Origin: Pseudomonadota bacterium
Lineage (GTDB): Bacteria; Pseudomonadota; Alphaproteobacteria; Reyranellales; Reyranellaceae
NCBI GenBank assembly: GCA_023436825.1
Contig: JAEZHS010000043.1
Coordinates: 1 to 17,450, forward strand
Direction of reading: 5' to 3'
DNA length: 17,450 bases
Shown piece by piece: positions 1 through 7,254 of the stretch. The translations under genes were made by a program, and so were the position numbers. Position 1 is the stretch's first letter; the number at the start of each line of letters is the position of its first letter. The notes beneath the pieces were generated by a model. The model had not been told where the DNA came from. It did not search any database and was given only the letters and a program-made list of their open reading frames with translations.

Positions 1-12
1 CCCCCCGCAGTC

Positions 13-93
13 GAGGGACCTCGTCTTGCTGATGCAGCAAACAAACAGGTCCCTCCGCTACGCCTCGCTGCGCTCGGCTTCGGTCGGGATGAC
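13..93. repeat. Palindromic intergenic repeat upstream of mipZ
   Basis: Two nested inverted repeats are visible. The outer arms GAGGGACCT (13-21) and AGGTCCCTC (47-55) pair perfectly, and the inner arms TTGCTG (26-31) and CAGCAA (35-40) pair around a 3-base loop. A GC-rich tail ending in GGTCGGGATGAC (82-93) follows and stops 5 bases before the mipZ start codon. From memory, tails of this kind are typical of dispersed intergenic repeats in alphaproteobacterial genomes. Only one copy is in this window, so dispersal is inferred. Because the element abuts the ATG, it must form the mipZ leader unless transcription starts inside it. Confidence 0.55.
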
Positions 94-98
94 GGATC

Positions 99-1046
99 AT
101 GACTGAAGGCTTCCAACCCGCTCCCAACCCCAGCATTGCCCAGGCGCAGGCGGCCTCCGCCCCCGATCGCGCCCACGTCCTGGTGATCGGCAACGAGAAG
201 GGCGGCTCGGGCAAGTCGACGACGGCGCTGCACATCGCGGTTGCGCTGCTGGGCGAGGGGATGAAGGTCGCCACGCTCGACCTCGATGCGCGCCAGGGCA
301 CGCTCGGCCGCTACATCGAGAACCGCGCGGCCTATGCCAGGCGCAAGGGCGTCGACTTGCCGATGCCTGTCCACGCCGCGGTGCCGCTGTCGACATTGCC
401 GGACCGCACCGAAGCGCAGGCCGACGAGCGGGCTCGTCTGGAAGCGGCGCTCGAGCAGGTGATCGACACCGTCGACTTCGTCGTCATCGACACGCCGGGC
501 AGCGACACCTACCTGTCGCGGCTGGCGCATACCTGGGCCGACACGCTCCTGACGCCGTTGAACGACAGCTTCATCGACCTCGACCTTCTGGCGCGCGTCG
601 ATCCGGATTCGCTCAAGATCGTGCGGCCGTCGATCTATGCCGAGGCGGTATGGAAGCAGCGCCAGTTGCGGGCGGTGCAGGGCGGCCGGCCGGTCGACTG
701 GGTGGTGATGCGCAATCGCCTGTCGTCGCTCGCCGCGCGCAACAAGCGCGACATGAGCACCGTCATCGAGGCGCTGGCCAAGCGCATCGGCTTCCGCGTC
801 GCCGCCGGCCTGAGCGAGCGCGTGATCTACAAGGAGCTGTTCCTGAACGGGCTCACCCTGCTCGACCTCAAGCGCGGCGGCGCCAAGAGCGGGCAGGGTC
901 CGTCGCTGACCTTGAGCCACGTCGCGGCGCGCCAGGAGGTGCGTGATCTGGTGTCCGCTCTCAATCTGCCGCGGCGAGATGCGGCCGCACCATCGGCCGC
1001 GCCCGAGACAGAGCAAGCCACAGCAGACCCGCAAGTTGCAGGATGA
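99..1046 (+). CDS. mipZ: MipZ-family division-plane positioning ATPase (ParA/MinD superfamily)
   Basis: 315-residue P-loop ATPase. The deviant Walker A motif KGGSGKS lies at residues 34-40 after VLVIGNE, and the Walker B region VVIDTPG at 128-134. The family signatures TPLNDSFIDLDLL (152-164), DWVVMRNRL (200-208) and ERVIYKELFLNGLTLLDL (240-257) agree closely with Caulobacter MipZ as I remember it. In that family the ATPase binds ParB near the chromosome origins and forms a bipolar gradient that blocks FtsZ assembly away from midcell. The N-terminal tail before the core (about 25 residues) and the Ala/Pro-rich C-terminal tail (from about residue 291) make it longer than the roughly 270-residue Caulobacter protein. 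The last 28 codons overlap the 3' end of the convergent MFS gene. There is no clear ribosome binding site: the leader is repeat sequence. A later start inside the N-terminal tail is possible. Confidence 0.9.
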   Translation: MTEGFQPAPNPSIAQAQAASAPDRAHVLVIGNEKGGSGKSTTALHIAVALLGEGMKVATLDLDARQGTLGRYIENRAAYARRKGVDLPMPVHAAVPLSTLPDRTEAQADERARLEAALEQVIDTVDFVVIDTPGSDTYLSRLAHTWADTLLTPLNDSFIDLDLLARVDPDSLKIVRPSIYAEAVWKQRQLRAVQGGRPVDWVVMRNRLSSLAARNKRDMSTVIEALAKRIGFRVAAGLSERVIYKELFLNGLTLLDLKRGGAKSGQGPSLTLSHVAARQEVRDLVSALNLPRRDAAAPSAAPETEQATADPQVAG

Positions 1047-2235
1047 AGAGGGTGCCGAACGCCCAGGTGTAGCCGTCGGGCGAATAGCCGGTCGCCGTGC
1101 GCGGCCACTGGTCGACGATCTTCCCGATCGCCCACTGGCCGGCGAAGATCACCGAGAAGACCACGAGGTTGGAGGACGTGCTGACGCGGCCGGCATAGTG
1201 GGCGGGAAAGGCCGACACCATCAGCGGCATGTACTGGATGGGCAGTGCGCCGAGGAAGCCGAACAGCGGCCACGCCACGGCCGGATGAAACGACGGCAGG
1301 AAGGCGAGCCAGCCGCAGACCATGGCGAACAGGAAGCTGGTGATGCCGACCGACATGAAGCTGGTGACGCCGACGCGGCGGAAGGCGTCGGCGACCACGC
1401 CGCTCATGGCGAAGCCCAGGGTCATGATCGCCGTCGTCCAGAGCTGGATGTCGGCGCGCGCTTCCTTGTCGGCGATGCCGCCGACGTCGCGCAGCCACGG
1501 GCCGATCCACAGCGTGATGCAGCCGATGAAGGCGAGCTGCTGGATCGAGAGCAGCGGCTGGATGCGCCAGTAGAAGCCGTCGGTCAGCACTGCGCCGGTG
1601 ATGCGGAACTGCTCGGCGAGCGTTGCCTTGTTGTCCGGATGGGCGCCGGGCTGCGATGCGCGCTCGGGCACGACGACGAACAGGATCGCCGAGGTCGCGA
1701 GGCAGATGCCGGCCAGCCAGAAGAACAGGCCCTGCCAGCTCACCACCGACAGCGACCATTCGACGGGCAGCGTCGCCGCCATCGAGCCCAGGCCGCCCGC
1801 CATCATGTGGAAGCCGGTGATCAGGCCCCAGCGCTGCGGCGGATACCAGAGCGTGATCGCCTTGATCGCCGCCATCAGGCCGCCGGCGAAGCCCAGCCCG
1901 ATCAGCGCGCGCGCCACGATCAGCTCGCCGAGGGACAGGCTCAGCCCGAACAGCGCCGAGCCGGCGGCGGCCACCGCCAGCAGCACGACCTGGACGCGGC
2001 GCGGCCCGTAGCGGTCGAGCATGACGCCCAGCACCGGCTGGCAGCCGGCGAAGAACAGGAAGAACGCCGAGGTGAGCAGCCCGAGGTCGCCGGCGGTGAT
2101 GCCGATGTCGCGCTCGAGATAGGGGAAGATCACGGCGTTGACGCCGCGGAAGATGTAGGAAAGGAAGTAGGCCAGCGCGAACGGCAGGAAGACCCGCAGG
2201 AACAGCGTGGCGAAAGTCGGGGCGTTTCCGGTCAT
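961..2235 (-). CDS. Major facilitator superfamily transporter
   Basis: 424-residue hydrophobic protein with about 12 predicted membrane segments, the normal MFS length. The MFS motif A between helices 2 and 3 is clear at residues 70-81 (GVMLDRYGPRRV). N-terminal helices begin near residue 10 (LFLRVFLPFALAYFLSYIF), and the central hydrophilic loop lies near residues 190-215 (PERASQPGAHPDNKATLAEQ). It probably works in the inner membrane as a proton-coupled symporter or antiporter, but nothing in the sequence fixes the substrate. The ATG at 2235 is preceded by a weak AAGAG. Its last codons are antisense to the mipZ tail, an 86-bp convergent overlap. It lies downstream of the two SGNH genes on the same strand, but a strong hairpin separates them, so it may have its own promoter. 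Confidence 0.85.
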   Translation of the reverse strand: MTGNAPTFATLFLRVFLPFALAYFLSYIFRGVNAVIFPYLERDIGITAGDLGLLTSAFFLFFAGCQPVLGVMLDRYGPRRVQVVLLAVAAAGSALFGLSLSLGELIVARALIGLGFAGGLMAAIKAITLWYPPQRWGLITGFHMMAGGLGSMAATLPVEWSLSVVSWQGLFFWLAGICLATSAILFVVVPERASQPGAHPDNKATLAEQFRITGAVLTDGFYWRIQPLLSIQQLAFIGCITLWIGPWLRDVGGIADKEARADIQLWTTAIMTLGFAMSGVVADAFRRVGVTSFMSVGITSFLFAMVCGWLAFLPSFHPAVAWPLFGFLGALPIQYMPLMVSAFPAHYAGRVSTSSNLVVFSVIFAGQWAIGKIVDQWPRTATGYSPDGYTWAFGTLFILQLAGLLWLALSRARPMVRPHLAAAD

Positions 2236-2264
2236 TACTCTTTTGCTTTGTGCGTTTCACCGGC

Positions 2265-2302
2265 CACGATCCGTCCAGTTGATTCCAGCTGGACGGATCG
2301 TG
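2265..2302 (-). terminator. Strong hairpin just after the SGNH stop codon, without a U-tract
   Basis: A perfect 14-bp inverted repeat: CACGATCCGTCCAG (2265-2278) and CTGGACGGATCGTG (2289-2302) around a 10-base loop. It begins two bases after the TGA of the SGNH gene on the minus strand and 30 bases before the MFS start codon. No run of T follows on either strand, so it is not a textbook intrinsic terminator. It may terminate weakly, protect the 3' end of the upstream mRNA, or act as an operator for the MFS gene. Confidence 0.6.
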
Positions 2303-2304
2303 CT

Positions 2305-3531
2305 TCAGTTGCGCCGCATCTTAAGCAGTTCGCGCGTGACACGCCCAGCCACGATCTCGGTGCCGCGCTCCGTCCAGTGGCCGTCCGTCAGGCGATAGGT
2401 GCCGGGCACGCCGCCGAGGTCGTCGCGCAGGTCGAAGAAGGGCACCGCCGTCTGGCGCAGCTTCACCGCCAGACGGCGATGGCGGGCGTCGGCGCCGAGC
2501 GAGGTGCTGAAATACCGGGGCCACGGACGCCAGAAGTCGACATAGCTGGGATCGCCGGTACCGACCGGGATCAAGGCGACGGCGAACTGCACGCCGTTCT
2601 CCTTGGCCAGGCGGTCGGTCGCGACCAGCCAGCTCAGCGTCTCGTCGACCATCGCCGTGCCTTCGAGGCGGTCGGCTTCCTCGGCATCGCGCGGCACCGT
2701 CCAGCTGCCGGTCTCCCAATCGACCATGCCGGACAGCAGCCAGCCGGCCAGGAACTCGCGGTTGGCGGCGGGCTTGTCGAAGGCCGTCCAGAACCTGCCG
2801 TCGCCGCGCGACAGGATCTCGCGGATCGTCTCCTCGCTCAGCCGGGGATAGTAGTTCCGCTTGACGTGCTGCGCGATGCGGTCGAGCCGTTCGGCCGCCG
2901 GCAGCTTGAGCCATTCGTTGAGCTGCTCGAATTCGCCGGCGATCGCCTTGTTGTTGTGGCCGAACTCCGACAGGCCGAGGCGGTTGACGGTGAGCCAGGT
3001 CATTCGCGGCGCTGGGCCGGCGAGCAGGGAAGGCAGCGGCAACTCGGCGATCGGCAGCCGCATCCAGCCGCCGAAGGGTGTCGAGACGAAGTCGTTGCCG
3101 GCGTACACGGCCAGCACGATGGCGTCCGGCTTCAAGGCCAGCGCCACGTTCTTGATGCGGTAGTAGTAGTGGCGCGGGCCCGTTGCCGAGACGCCGAAGT
3201 TGATCGCCTCCGCGTCGGCGCGGCCGCCTGCGGCGAGGCGTTGCTCGACCATCGCCGACAATGGCGCCTTGAGGAAGCTGCCTTCCAGGAAGCTGTCGCC
3301 GACCAGGATGGAGCGAAAGCGCACATCCGCGGGACGCTCGAACGATCGCGGCCGGTCGCGCAGCGCCCAGTCGTTGTAGGAAACGTCGCCCGTGGACGTG
3401 ACGTTGATCGGCCGCAGGTCGCGCGCCGGCCAGGAGGGCACGACGAACGAGGCGATCGCCTCGCTGCCCGCGAGTGCGGCAGCCAGCAGCAGGAGAACGT
3501 AGATTGGCCAGAAGAAGCGTTGTGCTTTCAC
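2305..3531 (-). CDS. Membrane-anchored SGNH-fold protein (second of a tandem pair)
   Basis: 408 residues. A single N-terminal hydrophobic segment (about residues 7-30) suggests a signal anchor with a periplasmic domain. SGNH hydrolase blocks are visible: block I SILVGDSFLEG with the nucleophile Ser80, block II NFGVSATGP near Gly113, block III AVYAGND with Asn146, and block V LTDGHWTERG with Asp383 and His385. The D-x-HW form of block V recalls the AlgX/AlgJ/DHHW relatives that O-acetylate exopolysaccharides, but this is family resemblance only. The start is GTG, preceded by a good AGGGA at a spacing of about 5. It lies 18 bp after the other SGNH gene and is surely cotranscribed with it. Candidate roles are an acyltransferase or esterase acting on a periplasmic or surface glycan. 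No MBOAT partner is visible nearby. Confidence 0.75.
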   Translation of the reverse strand: MKAQRFFWPIYVLLLLAAALAGSEAIASFVVPSWPARDLRPINVTSTGDVSYNDWALRDRPRSFERPADVRFRSILVGDSFLEGSFLKAPLSAMVEQRLAAGGRADAEAINFGVSATGPRHYYYRIKNVALALKPDAIVLAVYAGNDFVSTPFGGWMRLPIAELPLPSLLAGPAPRMTWLTVNRLGLSEFGHNNKAIAGEFEQLNEWLKLPAAERLDRIAQHVKRNYYPRLSEETIREILSRGDGRFWTAFDKPAANREFLAGWLLSGMVDWETGSWTVPRDAEEADRLEGTAMVDETLSWLVATDRLAKENGVQFAVALIPVGTGDPSYVDFWRPWPRYFSTSLGADARHRRLAVKLRQTAVPFFDLRDDLGGVPGTYRLTDGHWTERGTEIVAGRVTRELLKMRRN

Positions 3532-3549
3532 GGCTTCCCTACGACGCGG

Positions 3550-4557
3550 TCAGCAGCCCTTGCCTTTGGTGCGGCAGAGTTCGTCCAGCATCGGCAGCAG
3601 GCTCGGGATCATGCCCTTGGCGAAGATGATCTCGGCCTTGCCGTTGGGATGCGGGTCGGGAACCGTCACCCACAGGCTCGCCGGATCCTCGTTCTCGACG
3701 GTGGGCAGCAGGTCGACGAACGGCATGCCGTCCTTCTCGACGACGGCCTGCACCTTGGCCGTGATGTCGCCGAAGGGATAGGGCTTGAGCTCGCGCAGCT
3801 CGGGAATGTTGTAGACGATGATCTTGGCGCCAAGCTTGCGGGCCGTCGTGGCGAAGTCGCCGAGCGACTTCTGCGTCTGCAGCCAGCCGGCGGCCTTGGG
3901 CTCGTAGAGGTCGCGGTAGTAGCGCTTCCAGTCCGGCGCCTCGCCGAACATGCGGAACAGGTTGTCGAACCGGTAGCCCGCCACCACCCAGGCAGCCGAA
4001 TGGTTGGTGAGCCAATCGCTGTCGGAATCGGTGTAGGACGGCATCGGCTCGGCATCGTTGAGGAAGTAGGCCAGCACGATGATGTCGGGCTTGAGCGGCG
4101 CGCCGACCTCGCGGAACAGCGTCAGCTCCTGCAGGGTGTTGTAGTTGCCGACGCCGAGATTGAAGCCGTCGACCTTGCGGCCGGCCTTGACCAGGCGCTC
4201 GATCACCTGGTGTGCGAAAGTCTCCTTCTCGGCGACGCCCCAGCCCATCGTGATCGAATCGCCGACGAAGGCGATGCGGGCGACGCCGTCGCCTGCCTTG
4301 GCGGCGATCTCCGGTCCGCGCAGGCCGCGGCTGTCGGTCCGCACGTCGACGTTCATGAGCCTGGCCTCGGCGTTCGGCCGGTGGCGATGCCCGAGGTCGG
4401 GCCGCTTGTCGCGCATCTTCACCTCGCGCGCGTACTTCCACATTTCGAGCTCGTACAGCTTGCCGTCGTCGAGAAAGAGGCGCGTGAGGCCCTCTACAGC
4501 AAAAAGACACAGGAGCGACGCAACAAGGATCAACAGCAGATTCAACGCGACTTTCAT
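3550..4557 (-). CDS. Membrane-anchored SGNH/GDSL-type hydrolase (first of a tandem pair)
   Basis: 335 residues with an N-terminal membrane segment (about residues 4-29), then a periplasmic SGNH domain. Block I is IAFVGDSITMG with Ser101, block II FNLGVGNYNT around Gly137, block III VLAYFLND with Asn167, and block V VPDPHPNG with Asp301 and His303. All four catalytic or oxyanion positions are present, so the protein should be an active esterase or acyltransferase; the substrate cannot be read from the sequence. It is the first gene of a two-gene operon with the next SGNH gene 18 bp downstream, and diverges from the VWA-like gene. The ATG at 4557 starts a well-formed signal anchor but has no strong Shine-Dalgarno. 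The protein ends with a basic KGKGC tail. Confidence 0.8.
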   Translation of the reverse strand: MKVALNLLLILVASLLCLFAVEGLTRLFLDDGKLYELEMWKYAREVKMRDKRPDLGHRHRPNAEARLMNVDVRTDSRGLRGPEIAAKAGDGVARIAFVGDSITMGWGVAEKETFAHQVIERLVKAGRKVDGFNLGVGNYNTLQELTLFREVGAPLKPDIIVLAYFLNDAEPMPSYTDSDSDWLTNHSAAWVVAGYRFDNLFRMFGEAPDWKRYYRDLYEPKAAGWLQTQKSLGDFATTARKLGAKIIVYNIPELRELKPYPFGDITAKVQAVVEKDGMPFVDLLPTVENEDPASLWVTVPDPHPNGKAEIIFAKGMIPSLLPMLDELCRTKGKGC

Positions 4558-4678
4558 TGGACCGGTTCGGCAGTTTTTTTGAGGTCGAGGTCTCGGAGGG
4601 GCCTGATTGCGCCGGTCCTAATAGCGTGTCCGGCGCTGCCCGTCACCGCGCCAAAATTGCCCGCCCCCGCACAATCAT

Positions 4679-4707
4679 TTGACAAGAGCGGGCGTCTTTC
4701 CTTGCAT
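4679..4707 (+). promoter_or_regulatory. Possible sigma70-type promoter for the VWA-like gene
   Basis: A perfect -35 box TTGACA (4679-4684) is followed after 17 bases by TTGCAT (4702-4707), a poor -10 box. Transcription would begin near 4714, giving a leader of about 18 bases that contains AGGA (4718-4721) before the GTG at 4732. The arrangement is coherent, but the weak -10 keeps this tentative. Confidence 0.4.
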
Positions 4708-4731
4708 GTCGCGGTGGCCAGGAAATCAGAA

Positions 4732-5430
4732 GTGGGACCGACCAAGGGCACGGCGGCGACCTCGTCCGCGGTGGACGCCTTCACGCGCGAAGTGGCCGGC
4801 CTGCCGCCCAGGGCGGCCGGGAGCGGCCGCGGCCGGCTGCTGTTCGCCATGGATGCAACGGCGAGCCGCGAGCCGACCTGGGACGTCGCCTCGACCCAGC
4901 AGGGCGAGATGTTCGTCGCCGCGAGCGAAGTCGGCGGCATCGAAGTCCGGCTGGCCTTCTATCGCGGCTTCGACGAGTTCAAGGTCAGCCGCTGGACGGC
5001 GGACGGGCGGGAACTTGCGCGTCTGATGGGCGCGGTGCGTTGCCTGGCCGGCCGCACCCAGATCGCCCGCGTGCTGCGCTACGCCGCCGAGCAGCGGCGC
5101 GAGGGCCGCCTCGACGCCGTGGTGTTCGTCGGCGACTGCTGCGAGGAGGATGTCGACGAGGTCGGCCACGAGGCGGGCCAGCTCGGATTGCTCGGCCTGC
5201 CGGTGTTCGTCTTCCAGGAAGGCGGGGACCGCGTGGCCTCGCGGCTGTTCCCGCAGATCGCCAAGCTGACGCGCGGCGCCTACTGCAAGTTCGACCGCTC
5301 GAGTCCCGAGCAGCTCAAGCGGCTGCTGGGCGCGGTCGCGGCCTACGCCGCCGGCGGCCGGGCGGCCTTGCTGAAGTATGGCAAGGAGCAGGGCGGCGCC
5401 GCGGCCCTGCTGACCAACCAGATGAAGTGA
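4732..5430 (+). CDS. VWA-like (MIDAS-containing) protein of unknown function
   Basis: 232 residues, no signal peptide or membrane segment, so probably cytoplasmic. The core resembles a von Willebrand factor A fold. LLFAMDATASREPTWD (36-51) carries a DxTxS version of the metal-site motif (Asp41, Thr43, Ser45), GRTQ supplies Thr109, and VVFVGDCCEEDVDEV (130-144) supplies Asp135 followed by an acidic cluster. YAAGGRAALL lies near the C-terminus. Homologous stand-alone proteins occur in alphaproteobacteria, as I recall, without an assigned role. The start is GTG, chosen because AGGA lies 10 bases upstream and the conserved domain begins soon after. TTG at 4702 and GTG at 4714 are alternatives. 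The open frame continues far upstream but only antisense to other genes. No partner such as an AAA+ ATPase is adjacent. Confidence 0.7.
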   Translation: MGPTKGTAATSSAVDAFTREVAGLPPRAAGSGRGRLLFAMDATASREPTWDVASTQQGEMFVAASEVGGIEVRLAFYRGFDEFKVSRWTADGRELARLMGAVRCLAGRTQIARVLRYAAEQRREGRLDAVVFVGDCCEEDVDEVGHEAGQLGLLGLPVFVFQEGGDRVASRLFPQIAKLTRGAYCKFDRSSPEQLKRLLGAVAAYAAGGRAALLKYGKEQGGAAALLTNQMK

Positions 5431-5472
5431 CCGCCGGGATCGCAGCGAACGAAATTGCGTATAGAACCGTAG

Positions 5473-5501
5473 TTGACTTTCTTGCAAACTAAAGTTATAT
5501 A
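5473..5501 (+). promoter_or_regulatory. Near-consensus promoter with no sense gene downstream
   Basis: TTGACT (5473-5478), a 17-base spacer and TATATA (5496-5501) form one of the best sigma70 matches in the window, inside a 78-bp AT-rich gap between two converging genes. Transcription would start near 5508 and run antisense through the SDR gene. The segment TAGTTGACTTTCTTGCAAAC (5470-5489) and the bases just after it form an imperfect dyad (TAGTT...AACTA) overlapping the -35 box, as an operator might. Confidence 0.55.
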
Positions 5502-5508
5502 TTGCCTG

Positions 5509-6258
5509 TCAGGCGCCCATCAAACGCGCCGCCCAGCGTCCGGGCAGGGCCTGGCCGAACCACACGGCCGCCTTGGTGCCGATGGGGAAGGCGATGCGGG
5601 CGTGATTGCGCTCGAGGCCACGGCGGATGATCGACGAGGCGCGTGCCGCGGTCATCAGGAAGGGCATGGGAAAGGGCGCGTTCGCGGTGAGGCGGGTGGT
5701 GACGAAGCCGGGGCAGATCACGCTGACTCCGATGCCGCTCTTCTTCAGCACGTAGCGGATGCTCTCGCCCCACACGCGCACCGCCGCCTTGCTGGCGTTG
5801 TAGGAGGCGGAGTAGGGCAGGCCGATGAAGCTTGCGAGCGAGGCCACGATCGCGATCTGGCCGCGCTGGCGGGCGATCAGGCGCGGCAGCAGCGGCTCGA
5901 CGGTGTTGAGCACACCGCCGACATTGACGTCCAGGGTATGGCGGATGATGGAGAAGTCATCGAGCGATGAATTGGCCTTGTCGATCGAGATGCCGGCGTT
6001 GGCGATCAGCAGGTCGACCGGATGAGCATCGTCGAAAGCGGTGAGCCAGGCAGCGAGGCGCTCGCGATCGACCACGTCGATGGCGTCGGCGACCACCGTT
6101 GCGCCTTTCGCCCGACAGGCGCCGGCCACGGCCTCGAGCCGGTCGGCATCGCGGCCGTTCAGCGCGAGCGCCACGCCGGGCGCCGCGTAGTCGAGCGCCA
6201 GCGCCTCGCCGATGCCGCTCGACGCGCCGGTGATGACGATGCTTGAGAAGTTTTTCAT
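5509..6258 (-). CDS. Short-chain dehydrogenase/reductase (classical SDR)
   Basis: 249 residues, the usual size of a classical SDR. The nucleotide-binding TGASSGIG is at residues 10-17, the NAG motif of strand 4 at 87-89, the catalytic Ser140 in IVASLASF, and YNASK with Tyr153 and Lys157, followed by VICPGFVTT (180-188). Arg36 in NGRD hints at NADP preference. It should catalyse NAD(P)-dependent oxidation or reduction of an alcohol or ketone; the substrate is unknown. The C-terminal tail (about 218-249) is hydrophobic and basic, as in membrane-associated SDRs. The ATG at 6258 has GAAGG 7 bases upstream and begins exactly at the family N-terminus, so a longer frame reaching 6477 is rejected. 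It is divergent from yicC. Confidence 0.85.
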   Translation of the reverse strand: MKNFSSIVITGASSGIGEALALDYAAPGVALALNGRDADRLEAVAGACRAKGATVVADAIDVVDRERLAAWLTAFDDAHPVDLLIANAGISIDKANSSLDDFSIIRHTLDVNVGGVLNTVEPLLPRLIARQRGQIAIVASLASFIGLPYSASYNASKAAVRVWGESIRYVLKKSGIGVSVICPGFVTTRLTANAPFPMPFLMTAARASSIIRRGLERNHARIAFPIGTKAAVWFGQALPGRWAARLMGA

Positions 6259-6345
6259 GGGATAACCTTCGGGCGGAGCGCGTTGTATGCGCCTGGGGCC
6301 GATACTAGAGTGCCCCGCCGCAGTGCGGCCAGTGGAGCGGATTTT

Positions 6346-6350
6346 CGGAG
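6346..6350 (+). promoter_or_regulatory. Shine-Dalgarno that fixes a TTG start for yicC
   Basis: CGGAG lies 7 bases before TTG at 6358. The next in-frame ATG (6370) is 19 bases away, too far. Starting at TTG also gives the N-terminus MIASMTGYAR, the usual family beginning. Confidence 0.65.
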
Positions 6351-6357
6351 TGAATTT

Positions 6358-7254
6358 TTGATCGCAAGCATGACGGGATACGCCCGGGCGCAAGGGTCGG
6401 ATGAGCGACGGCGCTGGGTCTGGGAGGCGCGCAGCGTCAACGGCCGCAACCTCGAGATCCGCTGCCGCGTGCCGCAAGGCTTCGATCGGCTGGAAAACCC
6501 GGCGCGCGCCGCCGTCGGCAGCCGGATGAAGCGCGGCAATGTCTCACTCACCCTCACCATCGCCAGCGAGCAGCAGGGCAAGCCGCTGCGCATCAATCGC
6601 GCCCTGCTCGCCGAGCTGGCGGGCCTGGTCGAGGAGGTCCGCAAGGGCACCGGCGCCGCCGCGCCGACGGCCGACGGACTGTTGCGCGTTCGCGGCGTCA
6701 TCGAAGAGGAGGAGGCAGCGGAAGAGAACGAGGAGGCGCTCGCCGCCCTCGACCGCACGCTGTCCGGCACGCTCGACGAGGTCCTGAAGGCGCTGGCGGC
6801 CGCGCGTGCCGCCGAGGGCCGCGCCCTCTCCACGGTGATCGACCGGCACATCGGCGAGATCGAGGAGCTGTGCAAGCGGGCCGCCGACCGCGCCTCGGCG
6901 CAGATCGGCACGGTGCGTGCGCGCTTCGAAGCGCAGCTCGCCGAGCTGCTGGAGCGCGCGCCGCCGCTGTCCGAGGAGCGCTTCGCGCAGGAGGTGGCGC
7001 TGCTGGTCGGCAAGGCCGACGTGCGCGAGGAGCTCGACCGGCTGGCCGCCCACATCGCGCAGGCGCGCACGCTGCTCGCCGAGGCCCGGCCGGACAATCC
7101 GGTCGGCCGCAAGTTCGATTTCCTCTGCCAGGAGTTCAATCGCGAGGCCAACACGCTCTGCTCGAAGTCGGCCGACATCGAGCTGACGCGCGTCGGCATC
7201 GATCTGAAGGGCGCCATCGAGCGCCTGCGGGAGCAGGTGCAGAATGTCGAATGA
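6358..7254 (+). CDS. yicC: YicC-family endoribonuclease
   Basis: 298 residues, the usual family length (about 290). The N-terminal family signature MTGYAR (residues 5-10) is followed by WEARSVNGRNLEIRCRVP (22-39). The C-terminal DUF1732 region has DVREELDRLAAHIAQA (221-236) and the very conserved GRKFDFLCQEFNREANT (250-266) plus SKSAD. YicC proteins are reported to be RNA endonucleases that affect sRNA or mRNA decay in Escherichia coli and Bacillus; a role here is inferred from the family. An acidic, Glu-rich stretch at residues 115-127 is a local oddity within the linker. The start is TTG, supported by spacing from CGGAG. The gene overlaps gmk by 11 bp, so translation is probably coupled, a common alphaproteobacterial arrangement. 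Confidence 0.92.
   Translation: MIASMTGYARAQGSDERRRWVWEARSVNGRNLEIRCRVPQGFDRLENPARAAVGSRMKRGNVSLTLTIASEQQGKPLRINRALLAELAGLVEEVRKGTGAAAPTADGLLRVRGVIEEEEAAEENEEALAALDRTLSGTLDEVLKALAAARAAEGRALSTVIDRHIGEIEELCKRAADRASAQIGTVRARFEAQLAELLERAPPLSEERFAQEVALLVGKADVREELDRLAAHIAQARTLLAEARPDNPVGRKFDFLCQEFNREANTLCSKSADIELTRVGIDLKGAIERLREQVQNVE

Noticed and set aside
827..2260. Long minus-strand frame overlapping the MFS gene
   Set aside because: Frame shadow: Arg/Pro/His-rich translation with no domain, while the 961-2235 frame has motif A and membrane helices.
4573..4581. T-run as an intrinsic terminator
   Set aside because: No stable stem precedes it on the plus strand, and no gene ends there; it lies in the leader of the minus-strand SGNH gene.
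943..4731. A plus-strand frame open for almost 3.8 kb before, and in frame with, the VWA-like gene, which would make a 1495-residue protein
   Set aside because: It runs antisense to three well-supported genes (MFS and both SGNH), has low-complexity Arg/Asp/Gly/Gln-rich composition and no recognisable domain until 4732. High GC at third codon positions explains the lack of stops.
5473..5970. Plus-strand frame directly under the orphan promoter
   Set aside because: It would start upstream of the predicted transcription start, has a shadow-like composition and is antisense to the SDR. The promoter is reported without a gene.
6259..6477. Longer N-terminus for the SDR reaching into the yicC region
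   Set aside because: The ATG at 6258 has GAAGG at good spacing and matches the SDR N-terminus. The extension overlaps yicC and has no homology signal.
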